Origin: Clostridiales bacterium
GTDB taxonomy: Bacteria; Bacillota; Clostridia; Lachnospirales; Lachnospiraceae
DNA: 64,000 nucleotides
Reading direction: 5' to 3'
Assembly: GCA_012520655.1 (NCBI GenBank)
Contig: JAAYNW010000020.1
Location: 1-64,000, forward strand
Both the position numbers and the translations under genes were made by a program. The notes beneath the pieces were generated by a model, which saw only the letters and a program-made list of their open reading frames with translations, was not told the origin of the DNA and searched no databases. Shown piece by piece: positions 7,543-16,194 of the stretch; position 1 is the first letter of the stretch; each line of letters starts with the position of its first letter.

Positions 7543-7561
7543 TTCTTAATTATATTAAGAA
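7543..7561. repeat. 19-base palindrome upstream of the DUF1858 gene
   Basis: TTCTTAAT, TAT, ATTAAGAA is a perfect palindrome with 8-base arms. It ends 11 bases before the -35 box of the DUF1858 promoter, in the 259-base divergent gap with pflB. The same gap holds ATGTAC/GTACAT (7491-7496, 7505-7510). These are candidate regulator sites of unknown identity. Confidence 0.5.
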
Positions 7562-7572
7562 TTTAGAATAGG

Positions 7573-7601
7573 TTGTCAGAAGGTGGAGAAAGTATTATAC
7601 T
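7573..7601 (+). promoter_or_regulatory. Promoter of the DUF1858 gene
   Basis: TTGTCA (7573-7578), a 17-base spacer and TATACT (7596-7601) form a near-consensus sigma-A promoter, 50 bases before the start codon. Confidence 0.75.
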
Positions 7602-7651
7602 ATTAGTAGTTTTCCAAGAAAGCATTTTTTATACAGAAGGAGGTAAGAAAG

Positions 7652-7846
7652 ATGGCAGAGATTACCAAGGATATGACAATCGGAGAAATTTTAAGAATAA
7701 ATCCCAATGTAGCCCCTATTCTCATGGAAGTAGGAATGCATTGTTTGGGTTGCCCTTCCTCACAGGCAGAAACATTAGAGGAAGCAGCTATGGTTCATGG
7801 CATGGATATAGATGAACTGATGGGAAAAGTTGCTGCTGCTTTATAA
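7652..7846 (+). CDS. DUF1858 redox-disulfide domain protein
   Basis: The 64-residue protein is a single DUF1858 domain, the family described as the hybrid-cluster-protein-associated redox disulfide domain. It begins [20 protein letters not shown] and has the conserved [10 protein letters not shown] segment with a CxxC pair. These small proteins often sit next to anaerobic metabolism genes, but their substrate is not established. The start follows AGAAGGAGGTAAGAAAG. It is divergent from pflB and shares its control region, so joint redox or oxygen control is plausible. It is monocistronic, with its own promoter and a terminator shared with mecA. Confidence 0.88.
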   Translation: MAEITKDMTIGEILRINPNVAPILMEVGMHCLGCPSSQAETLEEAAMVHGMDIDELMGKVAAAL

Positions 7847-7882
7847 AATATCCACATGATTGGCATTAATGATTTAAATGAA

Positions 7883-7916
7883 AAAGAGGTGCATCGTAAA
7901 TCCGGTGCACCTCTTT
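7883..7916. terminator. Bidirectional terminator between DUF1858 gene and mecA
   Basis: AAAGAGGTGCA (7883-7893) pairs perfectly with TGCACCTCTTT (7906-7916), with A-rich bases before and T-rich bases after. It can serve the two convergent genes. Confidence 0.85.
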
Positions 7917-7933
7917 CGTTTGAATTTTTGCAT

Positions 7934-8716
7934 TTATATTTTACTTAAAGACTGTATGGCATTATTTTTGATAATGGGTTCAAAGTGTTCTTCAAAATAT
8001 GCCTCACTAGCCAAAGCATATTTTTCATTGGTTCCGTATTCTGATAAAATGTTGCATATTTTGTTAAATTCTACCGGAGTGTGGCTGCCTTTGGTCACAA
8101 TCAGCACATACCGGCGATTAATATCGTTTTTATATAATGAGTTACTTCCAACATAATTAGGAGCCAATACGTGAGAAATCCGTGTAACGATACTGAGTGA
8201 ATCGAAAGAAAAGATTCTTGTCAAGTCTTGATCTTCCTGAATGGAAAAGTCCGGCTTCTTTGTGCTCTTCTTAAGTGGCTTTTCTTGATTAACAGAAGAA
8301 TCCTCTGCTTCTTCCAAAGCGTTTGAGTATTTGCCGTTATGAATCTTCTTGAATAAATCAAGTACATCGTCGGCACCTTCGGAAAGACTGTCTATCATTT
8401 CATCGAGCTCTTCTTCCGTATCGTGGACAGAAGGAGCGAACTTGGAAAAACGTGTATCCAATTCTTCCGGGTCCTCTACTTTTGTAATGATAAGAACGAT
8501 ACAGTCTGAATTCAGCGGAATAGCTTCTATCATCAGCGGAATGTCTTCAGCCTCAAATCCAAATTCGAAAGATGCCTGCTGCATCATATCGCGAAACAGA
8601 TTCTTTGCTTTTTCGGTTCCGTATGCGAGTTCACTGATTTTTAATTCACGGTCGGCTAAATCTTCTCTGGTAAGTGTACAGCGAATCTGATGGTCATTAA
8701 CTTTTTCAATTTTCAT
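7934..8716 (-). CDS. mecA: MecA-like ClpC adaptor protein
   Basis: The 260-residue protein has the MecA N-terminal domain (MKIEKVNDHQIRCTLTREDL), an acidic linker with many Glu, Asp and Ser residues (about 100-165), and a MecA-type C-terminal half (FSFDSLSIVTRISHVL to the end). MecA proteins deliver substrates to the ClpCP protease; in Bacillus they target ComK. N-terminal residues bind the substrate and the C-terminal domain binds ClpC. It stands alone, convergent to the DUF1858 gene. No competence genes are nearby, so the substrate is unknown. The start is preceded by AAGGATGTGATAAC. Confidence 0.85.
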   Translation of the reverse strand: MKIEKVNDHQIRCTLTREDLADRELKISELAYGTEKAKNLFRDMMQQASFEFGFEAEDIPLMIEAIPLNSDCIVLIITKVEDPEELDTRFSKFAPSVHDTEEELDEMIDSLSEGADDVLDLFKKIHNGKYSNALEEAEDSSVNQEKPLKKSTKKPDFSIQEDQDLTRIFSFDSLSIVTRISHVLAPNYVGSNSLYKNDINRRYVLIVTKGSHTPVEFNKICNILSEYGTNEKYALASEAYFEEHFEPIIKNNAIQSLSKI

Positions 8717-8901
8717 GTTATCACATCCTTACTATAAGATACTGCCATTGTTTTATCTTGTGACTAACCTGAACCTATTAACCCTAAAGAATAATACTTT
8801 ACAGTTAAATGTATATTATACTTAACCTCAATTTAAGTCAATAGAGTTGCCTCAGTGTTTAAAAAAATTTTATAAAGTTTACATTTTCCTTCAAAATTCA
8901 C

Positions 8902-8930
8902 TTGAAAAATCCGGAAGCTTTGGGTATAAT
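8902..8930 (+). promoter_or_regulatory. Orphan consensus promoter
   Basis: TTGAAA (8902-8907), a 17-base spacer ending in TGGG and TATAAT (8925-8930) form a strong sigma-A promoter. The next real gene on this strand starts about 660 bases downstream. A small RNA or a long leader is possible. Confidence 0.65.
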
Positions 8931-9359
8931 TAACTTTGCGGGATGTTTCCGGATAGTCAGTATCAGAAGGAGGCATGACAGTTCTATATATATATTGTAT
9001 CATTTTAAAGCTTATATTGGAATATTTTTCACGCATTTTTTTTAATAGTGACTTATATTTTAATCCTTATCCTCTTTTATAGTATGGAGGATGTCTTACA
9101 AGCTTATGTGCTTGTTCACGAAATAAAATTTTCCAAATATTTTCACAATCTTATAATTCACGTATAGTTTTATGGGGTAATTTTATTTTTGTACTATTTT
9201 ATTCGATGCATGTTCGGACATTCCGTTACTGTCTATTATCGTCAATTTATCTAAAAGTATAAAATTTTTAAAAAAAATATATCACGAATTTACTTTTGGT
9301 CATGGAATTGTAATTAGAAAACAATGGAATAATATGACATAAGAAGGGAAGAATAGTAC

Positions 9360-9407
9360 ATGGTATCTGTTCGCCCGGTAATCGGTAATATCAAATTCTC
9401 TGCGTAA
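9360..9407 (+). other. Possible 15-codon open frame
   Basis: ATG follows AGAAGGGAAGAATAGTAC and the frame reads MVSVRPVIGNIKFSA. A promoter-like TTGTAA-N16-TAATAT precedes it. It may be a leader peptide or chance; nothing shows that it is translated. Confidence 0.2.
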
Positions 9408-9595
9408 AGTAATAGCAATTTTTGTTGCATCGAAACAGGAAGACCCCCGAGACTGCAAGATGTAGTAGAATGAGGTTAAGTGCCGGCGTTAGAATGTATT
9501 ATACTGACAAAAAAAGTAATAAAATATCAAAATTGGTAATGACGGTATTAGAATAGTTTGCTATAATAAAGGACGGTTGGAAGGGAGCTGGATAA

Positions 9596-11290
9596 ATGAA
9601 GAAAATGATTCCGGTAATAACTGCAATCGTCCTTATTTTTGTAGTTATTGCAATAAGTGCTGGTATAAAATTTGCAGATAAATATTCATACTCGAATGAG
9701 AAGAAGGATCTGAACGAATATTTTTCTATAGAAAGTACCGATGAGGTACCGATTGTTTTGCAGGACGAGCTGACAGAGGAATCTGCCAAATTATTGGATG
9801 GAGTGTATTACTTGGATCTGGGAACCGTCCATAAATACTTTAATGACAGATTTTATGAGGACAAGAATGAAGCACTTCTTCTGATTACATTGCCGCAGGA
9901 AACAATTCGTAACGAAATCGGTTCTAAGGAATATAGTACGGCGGATGGTGCCGTATCCGAGGAGTATGTCATATCCAGATACGAAGGGGATACTCTCTAT
10001 ATAGCTATCGATTACGTGAAAAAATATGCGAATTTTTCATACGAAGCCTTTACCGATCCGAATCGCATGCAGATTTATACGAAGTGGGAGGAATACAAGA
10101 CCGCGCAGCTTACGAAGGATACGTCGGTGCGTTATCAGGGCGGAGTAAAAAGTCCCATTTTAACGGATGTGGCAAAGGGAGATAAGGTAACAGTAATCGA
10201 GGAAATGGAAAAGTGGAGTAAGGTAAAGACTTCCGATGCTTTTATCGGTTACGTGGAAAACAAGCAATTGACTAACTACGGTACGGAATCTCCTATTCCG
10301 GTAGCAGATTATGAAGAACCGGTATATACGAGTATTTTGAAGCCTTATAAGATTAATCTTGCGTGGCATGCGGTTGCAGGGGTTGCGGGGAATGACACGT
10401 TAGCCTCCGTATTGGAAGGAACAAAAGGGATAAATACGATTTCACCCACATGGTTTGCATTAAGCGACAATGAAGGGAACTTTACGAACTTCGCTTCTAA
10501 AGATTATGTGACAAATGCGCATAATCGAGGGATAGAAGTATGGGCCCTCATAGATAATTTTACCAATAAGGAAACAGTAGATACGTATGAGGTATTATCT
10601 TATACAAGTAAGCGAACCTACCTTATAGAAAATCTCATAAACGCGGTTTTGGAATATGACCTGGACGGAATCAATGTGGATTTTGAGGAGATCAGTCAGG
10701 ATGCGGGAGAGCATTTCATACAATTTATCAGAGAATTATCCGTTGCCTGCAGAGCGAACGGAATAGTTCTCTCGGTTGACAACTACGTGCCTACCGGATA
10801 TACGGATCACTATGACCGGAGAGAACAGGGAATAGTGGCAGATTATGTAGTCATTATGGGATATGATGAATATTATAAAGGCAGTTCCGAGGCGGGAAGC
10901 GTTGCATCTATTGATTTTGTGGAAAACGGAATCAAGAAAACGGTAGAGCAGGTACCTCCGGAAAAGGTAATCAACGCGGTTCCTTTCTATACGAGAATAT
11001 GGGAAACAAAAGGTGCTGAGCTTACCAGTCAGGCAGTAGGAATGGAGCTCGCGGAAGAATTTGTACAAAATCATAATATCGAGACGAGATGGGATGAAGT
11101 AACTTGCCAGAATTACGGTGAGATACAGGAGGGTGACAGTTTCTATCAGATATGGCTGGAGGATGAGCAATCCTTAGAGGTCAAGCTGAACATTATGCAG
11201 AAATATAATATTGCAGGTGTTGCCGAATGGAAATTGGGATTTGAAAAATCATCCGTATGGGATGTTATTGAGAAATATTTGAACCAGTAG
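9596..11290 (+). CDS. Membrane-anchored GH18 glycoside hydrolase with SH3 domain
   Basis: The 564-residue protein has an N-terminal membrane helix (about 4-25) and a 120-residue extracellular part resembling copper-amine-oxidase-N-like domains. A bacterial SH3 segment follows (about 175-225, with KGDKVTVIEEMEKWSKV and GYVEN). From about 260 to the end it is a GH18 barrel with DGINVDFEE, whose Glu364 is the catalytic acid, and GYDEYY later. GH18 proteins of this type, such as B. subtilis YaaH and YdhD, act on N-acetylglucosamine linkages in spore or cell-wall peptidoglycan. It is followed 68 bases later by cwlD, also a spore-cortex gene, which supports a sporulation or germination role. Lack of LysM domains separates it from YaaH. 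Confidence 0.85.
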   Translation: MKKMIPVITAIVLIFVVIAISAGIKFADKYSYSNEKKDLNEYFSIESTDEVPIVLQDELTEESAKLLDGVYYLDLGTVHKYFNDRFYEDKNEALLLITLPQETIRNEIGSKEYSTADGAVSEEYVISRYEGDTLYIAIDYVKKYANFSYEAFTDPNRMQIYTKWEEYKTAQLTKDTSVRYQGGVKSPILTDVAKGDKVTVIEEMEKWSKVKTSDAFIGYVENKQLTNYGTESPIPVADYEEPVYTSILKPYKINLAWHAVAGVAGNDTLASVLEGTKGINTISPTWFALSDNEGNFTNFASKDYVTNAHNRGIEVWALIDNFTNKETVDTYEVLSYTSKRTYLIENLINAVLEYDLDGINVDFEEISQDAGEHFIQFIRELSVACRANGIVLSVDNYVPTGYTDHYDRREQGIVADYVVIMGYDEYYKGSSEAGSVASIDFVENGIKKTVEQVPPEKVINAVPFYTRIWETKGAELTSQAVGMELAEEFVQNHNIETRWDEVTCQNYGEIQEGDSFYQIWLEDEQSLEVKLNIMQKYNIAGVAEWKLGFEKSSVWDVIEKYLNQ

Positions 11291-11358
11291 AAAGTGTTCA
11301 TTTTTCTTTCTTATATTTCATAGATTGAAGTAACAGTAGGAATATAAGTGAGAAATCA

Positions 11359-12081
11359 ATGATAGATGAAAAACAGAAAAAGATTTTAGGCATTATTATG
11401 GCGGTAATTCTCCTCGTGTCCATGTATTTTGTGGCGAGAGAGGGTGCCGCCTATGTTAATGCGGACAAAGTTATCTCAGGAAAAAGTGAATCGGAGGAAA
11501 TCTGTGTCGTTGTCGATGCGGGGCATGGCGGCGCGGATCCGGGGAAGGTCGGTATTAACGGCGCCTTAGAAAAAGATCTTAATCTCCGGATTGCGGAGCT
11601 TGTAAAAGAATTCCTCGAAGCGCAGGATATAAAGGTGGTCATGACGAGGACGGATGACGGAGGTTTATATGATGAGAACACTTCTAATAAGAAGGTACAG
11701 GATATGAAACGAAGGATTGCAATTATAGAAGAAGCCAAGCCTGAAATTGTAGTAAGCATTCACCAAAACAGCTATCATGAAGAGTATGTGCACGGAGCAC
11801 AGGTCTTTTATTATTCCGGAAGCGGAACCGGAAAGAATCTTGCAAAGTTGATACAAAGACAGTTTATCACAGGCGTAGATCCCGAGAATAAGAGGGAAGC
11901 GAAGGCAAATGACAGTTACTACCTATTAAAGAAGACGTCCGTGCCGATTGTAATTGTGGAATGCGGATTTCTATCCAACAGGGAAGAGGCAGAAAGACTG
12001 AACTCCGACATTTACCAGGAAAAAGCGGCGTGGGCAGTACATATGGGAGTATTGCAGTATTTGAACATGCATAATAAATAG
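11359..12081 (+). CDS. cwlD: N-acetylmuramoyl-L-alanine amidase, CwlD type
   Basis: The 240-residue Amidase_3 enzyme has an N-terminal membrane helix (about 9-29) that targets it to the outer face of the membrane. The zinc ligands are visible as His in VVDAGHGGADPG, Glu in ALEKDLN and His in SIHQNSY, and the catalytic Glu is in IVECGFLSN. Size, single domain and anchor match CwlD, which removes peptide side chains from muramic acid during spore cortex synthesis so that muramic-delta-lactam can form. Position after a GH18 cell-wall enzyme fits. The ribosome binding site is weak (AAGTGAGAAATCA). A vegetative autolysin cannot be excluded. Confidence 0.85.
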   Translation: MIDEKQKKILGIIMAVILLVSMYFVAREGAAYVNADKVISGKSESEEICVVVDAGHGGADPGKVGINGALEKDLNLRIAELVKEFLEAQDIKVVMTRTDDGGLYDENTSNKKVQDMKRRIAIIEEAKPEIVVSIHQNSYHEEYVHGAQVFYYSGSGTGKNLAKLIQRQFITGVDPENKREAKANDSYYLLKKTSVPIVIVECGFLSNREEAERLNSDIYQEKAAWAVHMGVLQYLNMHNK

Positions 12082-12126
12082 AGACAAAAAAAGGCGATTG
12101 TGATATACTATACGGGGTGAATTCAA

Positions 12127-13188
12127 ATGGAAACCAAAATAATCCGAATGGATGAAAATAATATAGATTATGAAATGCTGGAAAAAGCAGGAGCAATTAT
12201 TAAAGCGGGCGGATTGGTGGCATTTCCTACGGAGACTGTATATGGTCTGGGAGGAGATGCATTGAATGAGGAATCTTCGGGGAAGATATACCGTGCAAAG
12301 GGAAGACCTTCGGATAATCCGCTTATTGTACACATCTGCAGGCTGGAAGCGATGTTTTCTATCGTAAAAAAGGTTCCGGATGCAGCGATGAAGCTGGCAG
12401 AGGCTTTTTGGCCCGGACCTCTTACAATTATATTGAATAAATCGGAAAAGGTACCCTATGCGACAACCGGAGGGCTTGATACGGTTGCCATAAGGATGCC
12501 GGAACATAAAGTAGCCCTTGCCTTTATAGAAGCGTCCGGCGGATATATTGCGGCACCGAGCGCCAATACATCAGGTAAGCCGAGCCCTACTCTCGCAAAA
12601 TATGTAGCGGAAGACATGGACGGCAAGATTGAGATGATTATCGACGGCGGAGAAGTAGGCATTGGATTGGAATCTACAATTGTGGATTTGACAGAAGAAA
12701 TTCCGATGATTTTGCGCCCCGGTTATATTACGAAAGAGATGCTGGAGAGAGTTTTAGGCGAAGTGAAGGTGGATGCGGCGGTACTTGAAGACAGCTCCGG
12801 GAAGGCGCCGAAAGCGCCGGGAATGAAGTACAGGCATTATGCACCCAAAGGCAAGCTGACAATTATTGCCGGAAATCAGGAAAAGGTTGTCGGCGAGATA
12901 AACAATAGAGCCGCAATGATGCGGGAAAAGGGCGAAAAAGTCGGGATAATCGGAACGGATGATACCATCTCTCTTTATCGTGCGGACAGCATAAAAAGTG
13001 CGGGAAGAAGAGAGGACGAAGAGTCTATCGCTCGAACGCTCTATAAGATGCTCCGGGAGTTTGACGATGAGAATGTGACTGTAATTTATTCCGAGGCTTT
13101 TGATGAGACTTCGGAGAATGGGGGAATAGGACAAGCTATTATGAACCGGCTGTTAAAGGCGGCAGGACATCATATAGAAAGTATATAG
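12127..13188 (+). CDS. ywlC: L-threonylcarbamoyladenylate synthase (Sua5/YwlC type)
   Basis: The 353-residue protein makes threonylcarbamoyl-AMP from threonine, bicarbonate and ATP for t6A37 tRNA modification. It has the YrdC domain (GGLVAFPTETVYGLGGDA, KGRPSDNPLIVH, APSANTSGKPSPT), a linker with PGMKYRHYAPKG, and a C-terminal Sua5 domain. That makes it the long (TsaC2) form. It begins just after cwlD and is followed 24 bases later by rpiB, the same order as in many Clostridia. The start follows GGGGTGAATTCAA. Confidence 0.95.
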   Translation: METKIIRMDENNIDYEMLEKAGAIIKAGGLVAFPTETVYGLGGDALNEESSGKIYRAKGRPSDNPLIVHICRLEAMFSIVKKVPDAAMKLAEAFWPGPLTIILNKSEKVPYATTGGLDTVAIRMPEHKVALAFIEASGGYIAAPSANTSGKPSPTLAKYVAEDMDGKIEMIIDGGEVGIGLESTIVDLTEEIPMILRPGYITKEMLERVLGEVKVDAAVLEDSSGKAPKAPGMKYRHYAPKGKLTIIAGNQEKVVGEINNRAAMMREKGEKVGIIGTDDTISLYRADSIKSAGRREDEESIARTLYKMLREFDDENVTVIYSEAFDETSENGGIGQAIMNRLLKAAGHHIESI

Positions 13189-13212
13189 AAAAGCATAAAT
13201 AAGGAGGCGCTT

Positions 13213-13665
13213 ATGTCTATTGCATTAGGATGCGACCATGGAGGATATGGTCTGAAACAGGAAATAATAAAATATTTGGAAGCGCAGGGCATTGCATACA
13301 AGGATTTCGGCTGCACGAGTATGGAATCTTGTGATTATCCGGAATATGCGCGGGCAGCAGCACTGTCGGTAGCATCGGGGGAATGCGAAAAAGGAATTGT
13401 TATTTGCACTACAGGAATCGGGATATCCATAACTGCAAATAAAGTAAAGGGCATTCGCTGTGCACTCTGCTCTGATACAGTTTCGGCAAGATTGACGAGA
13501 GAGCATAATGATGCGAATATGCTCGCCCTCGGTGCGGGAATCGTAGGTACCAACCTGGCACTGGGTATTGTAGATATATTTCTTCACACGGAATTCCCCG
13601 GCGAAGAAAAACACTGCAGAAGAATTAAAGGAATTGCGGCAGTGGAAGATGAATTGATGAAATAA
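13213..13665 (+). CDS. rpiB: Ribose-5-phosphate isomerase B
   Basis: The 150-residue RpiB-family enzyme interconverts ribose 5-phosphate and ribulose 5-phosphate. It has the N-terminal SIALGCDHGGYGLK, the DYPEYA segment and ICTTGIGISITANK, which holds the catalytic cysteine and the anion hole. The family usually has CGSG or CGTG there, so CTTG is a slight variant. EHNDANMLALG follows. It has an AAGGAGGCGCTT ribosome binding site and leads directly into upp. An allose- or galactose-6-phosphate isomerase activity is possible but the nucleotide-salvage context favours RpiB. Confidence 0.92.
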   Translation: MSIALGCDHGGYGLKQEIIKYLEAQGIAYKDFGCTSMESCDYPEYARAAALSVASGECEKGIVICTTGIGISITANKVKGIRCALCSDTVSARLTREHNDANMLALGAGIVGTNLALGIVDIFLHTEFPGEEKHCRRIKGIAAVEDELMK

Positions 13666-13707
13666 AAAATATATAAAATAGTGACAGTATACACAGGAGG
13701 TATTGCA

Positions 13708-14337
13708 ATGGCAAAAGTAGTAATTATGGATCACCCGTTAATTCAGCACAAGATTGGTTATATCAGGAGAAAAGACACCGGTACGAAAGATTTCAGGCAG
13801 ACAATTGGTGAAATTGCCATGTTAATTTGCTATGAAGCAACCAGAGATTTACAGCTTTCCGAGGTAAAAATAGAGACGCCGATCTGCGCTTCGACGGCAA
13901 AAGTATTAAAAGGTAAGAAAATGGCCATCGTTCCGATTCTTCGTGCGGGGCTCGGTATGGTGGATGGTATGCTGACACTTATCCCGGCGGCAAAGGTAGG
14001 ACATATCGGGTTGTATAGGGATCCGGAGACTTTGAACCCGGTAGAATATTACTGCAAACTTCCGGCAGATTGTGCGGAGAGAGAGGTGTTCGTAGTCGAC
14101 CCGATGCTCGCTACAGGCGGATCTTCCGTTGCGGCAATTCAGATGTTAAAAGACAAGGGATGCAAAAATATTCATTTTATGTGTATCATTGCAGCTCCAG
14201 AAGGGGTTGAGAAAATGAAAAAAGAACATCCCGACGTAGATATGTATATAGGTGCGTTGGATGAAAGACTGAACGACCACGGATATATTGTTCCCGGTCT
14301 GGGGGATGCGGGAGACAGAATATTCGGAACCAAATGA
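13708..14337 (+). CDS. upp: Uracil phosphoribosyltransferase
   Basis: The 209-residue enzyme converts uracil and PRPP to UMP. The ATG at 13708 is chosen because ACAGGAGGTATTGCA precedes it; a GTG 27 bases upstream lacks a site. Diagnostic segments are MDHPLIQHK, the PRPP loop [13 protein letters not shown], and the C-terminal uracil-binding [13 protein letters not shown]. It sits between rpiB and a dCMP deaminase in a salvage group, while PRPP synthase is encoded at 25 kb. Confidence 0.97.
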   Translation: MAKVVIMDHPLIQHKIGYIRRKDTGTKDFRQTIGEIAMLICYEATRDLQLSEVKIETPICASTAKVLKGKKMAIVPILRAGLGMVDGMLTLIPAAKVGHIGLYRDPETLNPVEYYCKLPADCAEREVFVVDPMLATGGSSVAAIQMLKDKGCKNIHFMCIIAAPEGVEKMKKEHPDVDMYIGALDERLNDHGYIVPGLGDAGDRIFGTK

Positions 14338-14360
14338 GAAAGGATTTATAAAGGGGATAC

Positions 14361-14840
14361 ATGAAAAGAAAAAACTATATTTCCTGGGATGAGTATTTTA
14401 TGGGAGTGTCCAAGCTCTCGGGCTTAAGATCCAAAGACCCCCATACTCAAGTTGGGGCATGTATTGTCAGCGAAGACAATAAGATATTATCTATGGGATA
14501 TAACGGATTTCCGGCGGGCTGCTCGGACGACGAGTTTCCTTGGGAGAGAGAAGGAGAGATATACGATACGAAGTATGCCTATGTGACGCATAGCGAATTG
14601 AATGCTATATTGAATTACCGGGGCGGTAGCCTGGAAGGTGCGAAGATATACGTATCATTATTTCCGTGTAATGAGTGTGCGAAAGCAATTATTCAATCCG
14701 GTATCAAGACTATTGTATATGACAGTGATAAATATGCGGATACCCCGACTACCAAAGCCTCCAAAAGAATGCTGGATGCGGCTGGGGTAAGATATTATCA
14801 GTATCAGAGAACAGGGAGAAAGGTAGAACTGGATATGTAG
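14361..14840 (+). CDS. Deoxycytidylate deaminase (ComEB-like)
   Basis: The 159-residue zinc deaminase converts dCMP to dUMP for dTTP synthesis. Zinc ligands and catalytic Glu are visible in THSELNAIL and PCNECAKAI. DPHTQVGACIV and GYNGFPAGCSDDEFPW are the nucleotide-binding segments typical of dCMP deaminases, in contrast to tRNA or cytosine deaminases. B. subtilis ComEB is the closest known type. It follows upp by 23 bases and is followed by a cell-wall protein in the same direction. Confidence 0.92.
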   Translation: MKRKNYISWDEYFMGVSKLSGLRSKDPHTQVGACIVSEDNKILSMGYNGFPAGCSDDEFPWEREGEIYDTKYAYVTHSELNAILNYRGGSLEGAKIYVSLFPCNECAKAIIQSGIKTIVYDSDKYADTPTTKASKRMLDAAGVRYYQYQRTGRKVELDM

Positions 14841-14879
14841 TGTATGCCGTGTAATATGGGCATAAGGCGGGTAGAACAA

Positions 14880-16052
14880 ATGAAGCATATTGGAAAACAG
14901 AATATTGCGGCGGTGCTCATCGTAGCATTGCTGGCAGGGTGTATACCTATGACAACTGCGACCACTGCATATGCGACAGAGGCTACCAGAAAGAAATTGC
15001 AGGAAGCGCAGAACGAGAAAAATGAAACGGAATCCAATCTTAACCAGACGAAGGAAGAGCTGCAGAATCTGAATCAGCAGAAAGATTCTCTTCAAGGGGA
15101 GCTGAATACTCTTAACAATCAACTACAGGAAGTCAGCGATAACTTGGAGAAGCTGGAAAAGCAAATTGCAGATAAAGAAGCGGAGATAGAGCAGATGCAG
15201 CAGGAATTGGCGGATGCGAAGGCTACGGAAGAATGGCAGTATGAATGCATGAAAAAGAGAATTCAGTTTATTTATGAAACACAGGATTATGTCATGCTGG
15301 AAATGCTTTTTGCCTCGGCAAATTTCTCTGATTTTCTAAACCGCAGCGATTATATCGATCAGCTTTCCGCATATGACAGAAAGAAGCTGCAGGAGTATAC
15401 GGAAACGAAAGAACAAATTGCGGCAGCAGAGAAACAGCTGCAACAAGAAAAACAGGAATTGGATGATTATAAAGCCAAGGTAGAGGTGGAAAAAAGCCGG
15501 GTATCGGGTCTCGTAGGCCAGACAGCCACAAATATTGCCGGAAAACAAAATGAAATATCGCAGGCAGAGGCGGATGCCTTGGCCTATGAGCAAAGAATAA
15601 AGGAACAGGAAGAGAATATTTCCAAACTACAGGCGCAGCTGGCAGAAGAAATCAGACTATCTCAATTGGCGGCACAGTCGGCATGGAGAGATATTTCCGA
15701 GGTCAGCTTTGCGGAAGGGGACAGATATCTTCTTGCCAATCTCATTTACTGCGAAGCCGGTGGTGAAGGCTATGCCGGGCAGCTGGCAGTAGGTTCGGTT
15801 GTCATCAATCGCGTATTGAGCTCCGTATATCCGGATTCGGTAGTAGGGGTCATTTACCAGGGCGGGCAGTTCTCTCCCGTGGCGAGTGGCCGTCTCGCAA
15901 TCGCGTTGGCGGAAGGAAAGGCTACGGCAAGCTGTTATCAGGCGGCTGACGATGCGATGAAGGGGAATACCAACGTTGGGAATTGTGTATATTTCCGTAC
16001 TCCCATAGAAGGCCTCAGCGGTATAAATATCGGAGGGCATGTATTCTATTAA
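14880..16052 (+). CDS. Exported coiled-coil protein with SleB-type cell-wall hydrolase domain
   Basis: The 390-residue protein has a signal sequence (to about 32), a long coiled-coil region (about 35-265, very rich in Gln, Glu and Lys) like the N-terminal half of PcsB and CwlO, and a C-terminal SleB/Hydrolase_2 domain (about 275-390: LANLIYCEAGGEGYAGQLAV, GGQFSPV). SleB-type domains are lytic transglycosylases acting on spore or vegetative peptidoglycan, with Glu of CEAGGE catalytic. The start at 14880 follows AAGGCGGGTAGAACAA; upstream ATG 14844 lacks a site. LLAGC could be a lipobox, but AYA followed by TEA looks like a signal peptidase I site, so anchoring is unclear. FtsEX-type control of the coiled coil is possible by analogy only. 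Confidence 0.87.
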   Translation: MKHIGKQNIAAVLIVALLAGCIPMTTATTAYATEATRKKLQEAQNEKNETESNLNQTKEELQNLNQQKDSLQGELNTLNNQLQEVSDNLEKLEKQIADKEAEIEQMQQELADAKATEEWQYECMKKRIQFIYETQDYVMLEMLFASANFSDFLNRSDYIDQLSAYDRKKLQEYTETKEQIAAAEKQLQQEKQELDDYKAKVEVEKSRVSGLVGQTATNIAGKQNEISQAEADALAYEQRIKEQEENISKLQAQLAEEIRLSQLAAQSAWRDISEVSFAEGDRYLLANLIYCEAGGEGYAGQLAVGSVVINRVLSSVYPDSVVGVIYQGGQFSPVASGRLAIALAEGKATASCYQAADDAMKGNTNVGNCVYFRTPIEGLSGINIGGHVFY

Positions 16053-16094
16053 GTTTTATAAAGGACTCTAGGTGCTCTAATTTCGGAGCATAAG

Positions 16095-16150
16095 AAAAGA
16101 AGGCTTGGCGGTTCTCGGAAAACAAAGGATGGCCGTGCCTTCTTTTAAAA
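16095..16150 (+). terminator. Terminator after the SleB-type hydrolase gene
   Basis: AAAAGAAGGC (16095-16104) pairs with GCCTTCTTTT (16137-16146) across a 32-base loop that can itself fold. It lies 43 bases past the stop and also faces the convergent DUF402 gene. Confidence 0.75.
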
Positions 16151-16194
16151 TGTTTAAAATTAAAATATTTAAAATGTAAAAAAATGAAATTTAC

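Larger units (their letters stand above)
8717..9595. other. 879-base AT-rich stretch without a convincing gene
   Basis: No open frame here is convincing. It contains a consensus promoter at 8902-8930, followed by an isolated AAGGAGG (8967-8973). The only frame near that site starts one base after it, which is too close. A small hairpin ACAAGC/GCTTGT (9098-9115) follows. At 9360-9407 a 15-codon frame follows AGAAGGGAAG at a normal distance. The part from about 9410 to 9500 is less AT-rich than its surroundings and could be a structured RNA. I recognise no known riboswitch or RNA family. Confidence 0.5.

Noticed and set aside
8833..9036. 67-codon minus-strand frame in the long non-coding stretch
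   Set aside because: No ribosome binding site, no recognisable composition, and it overlaps a strong promoter on the other strand.
8975..9082. 35-codon frame right after AAGGAGG
   Set aside because: The ATG begins one base after the Shine-Dalgarno sequence, too close for initiation, and the peptide looks random.
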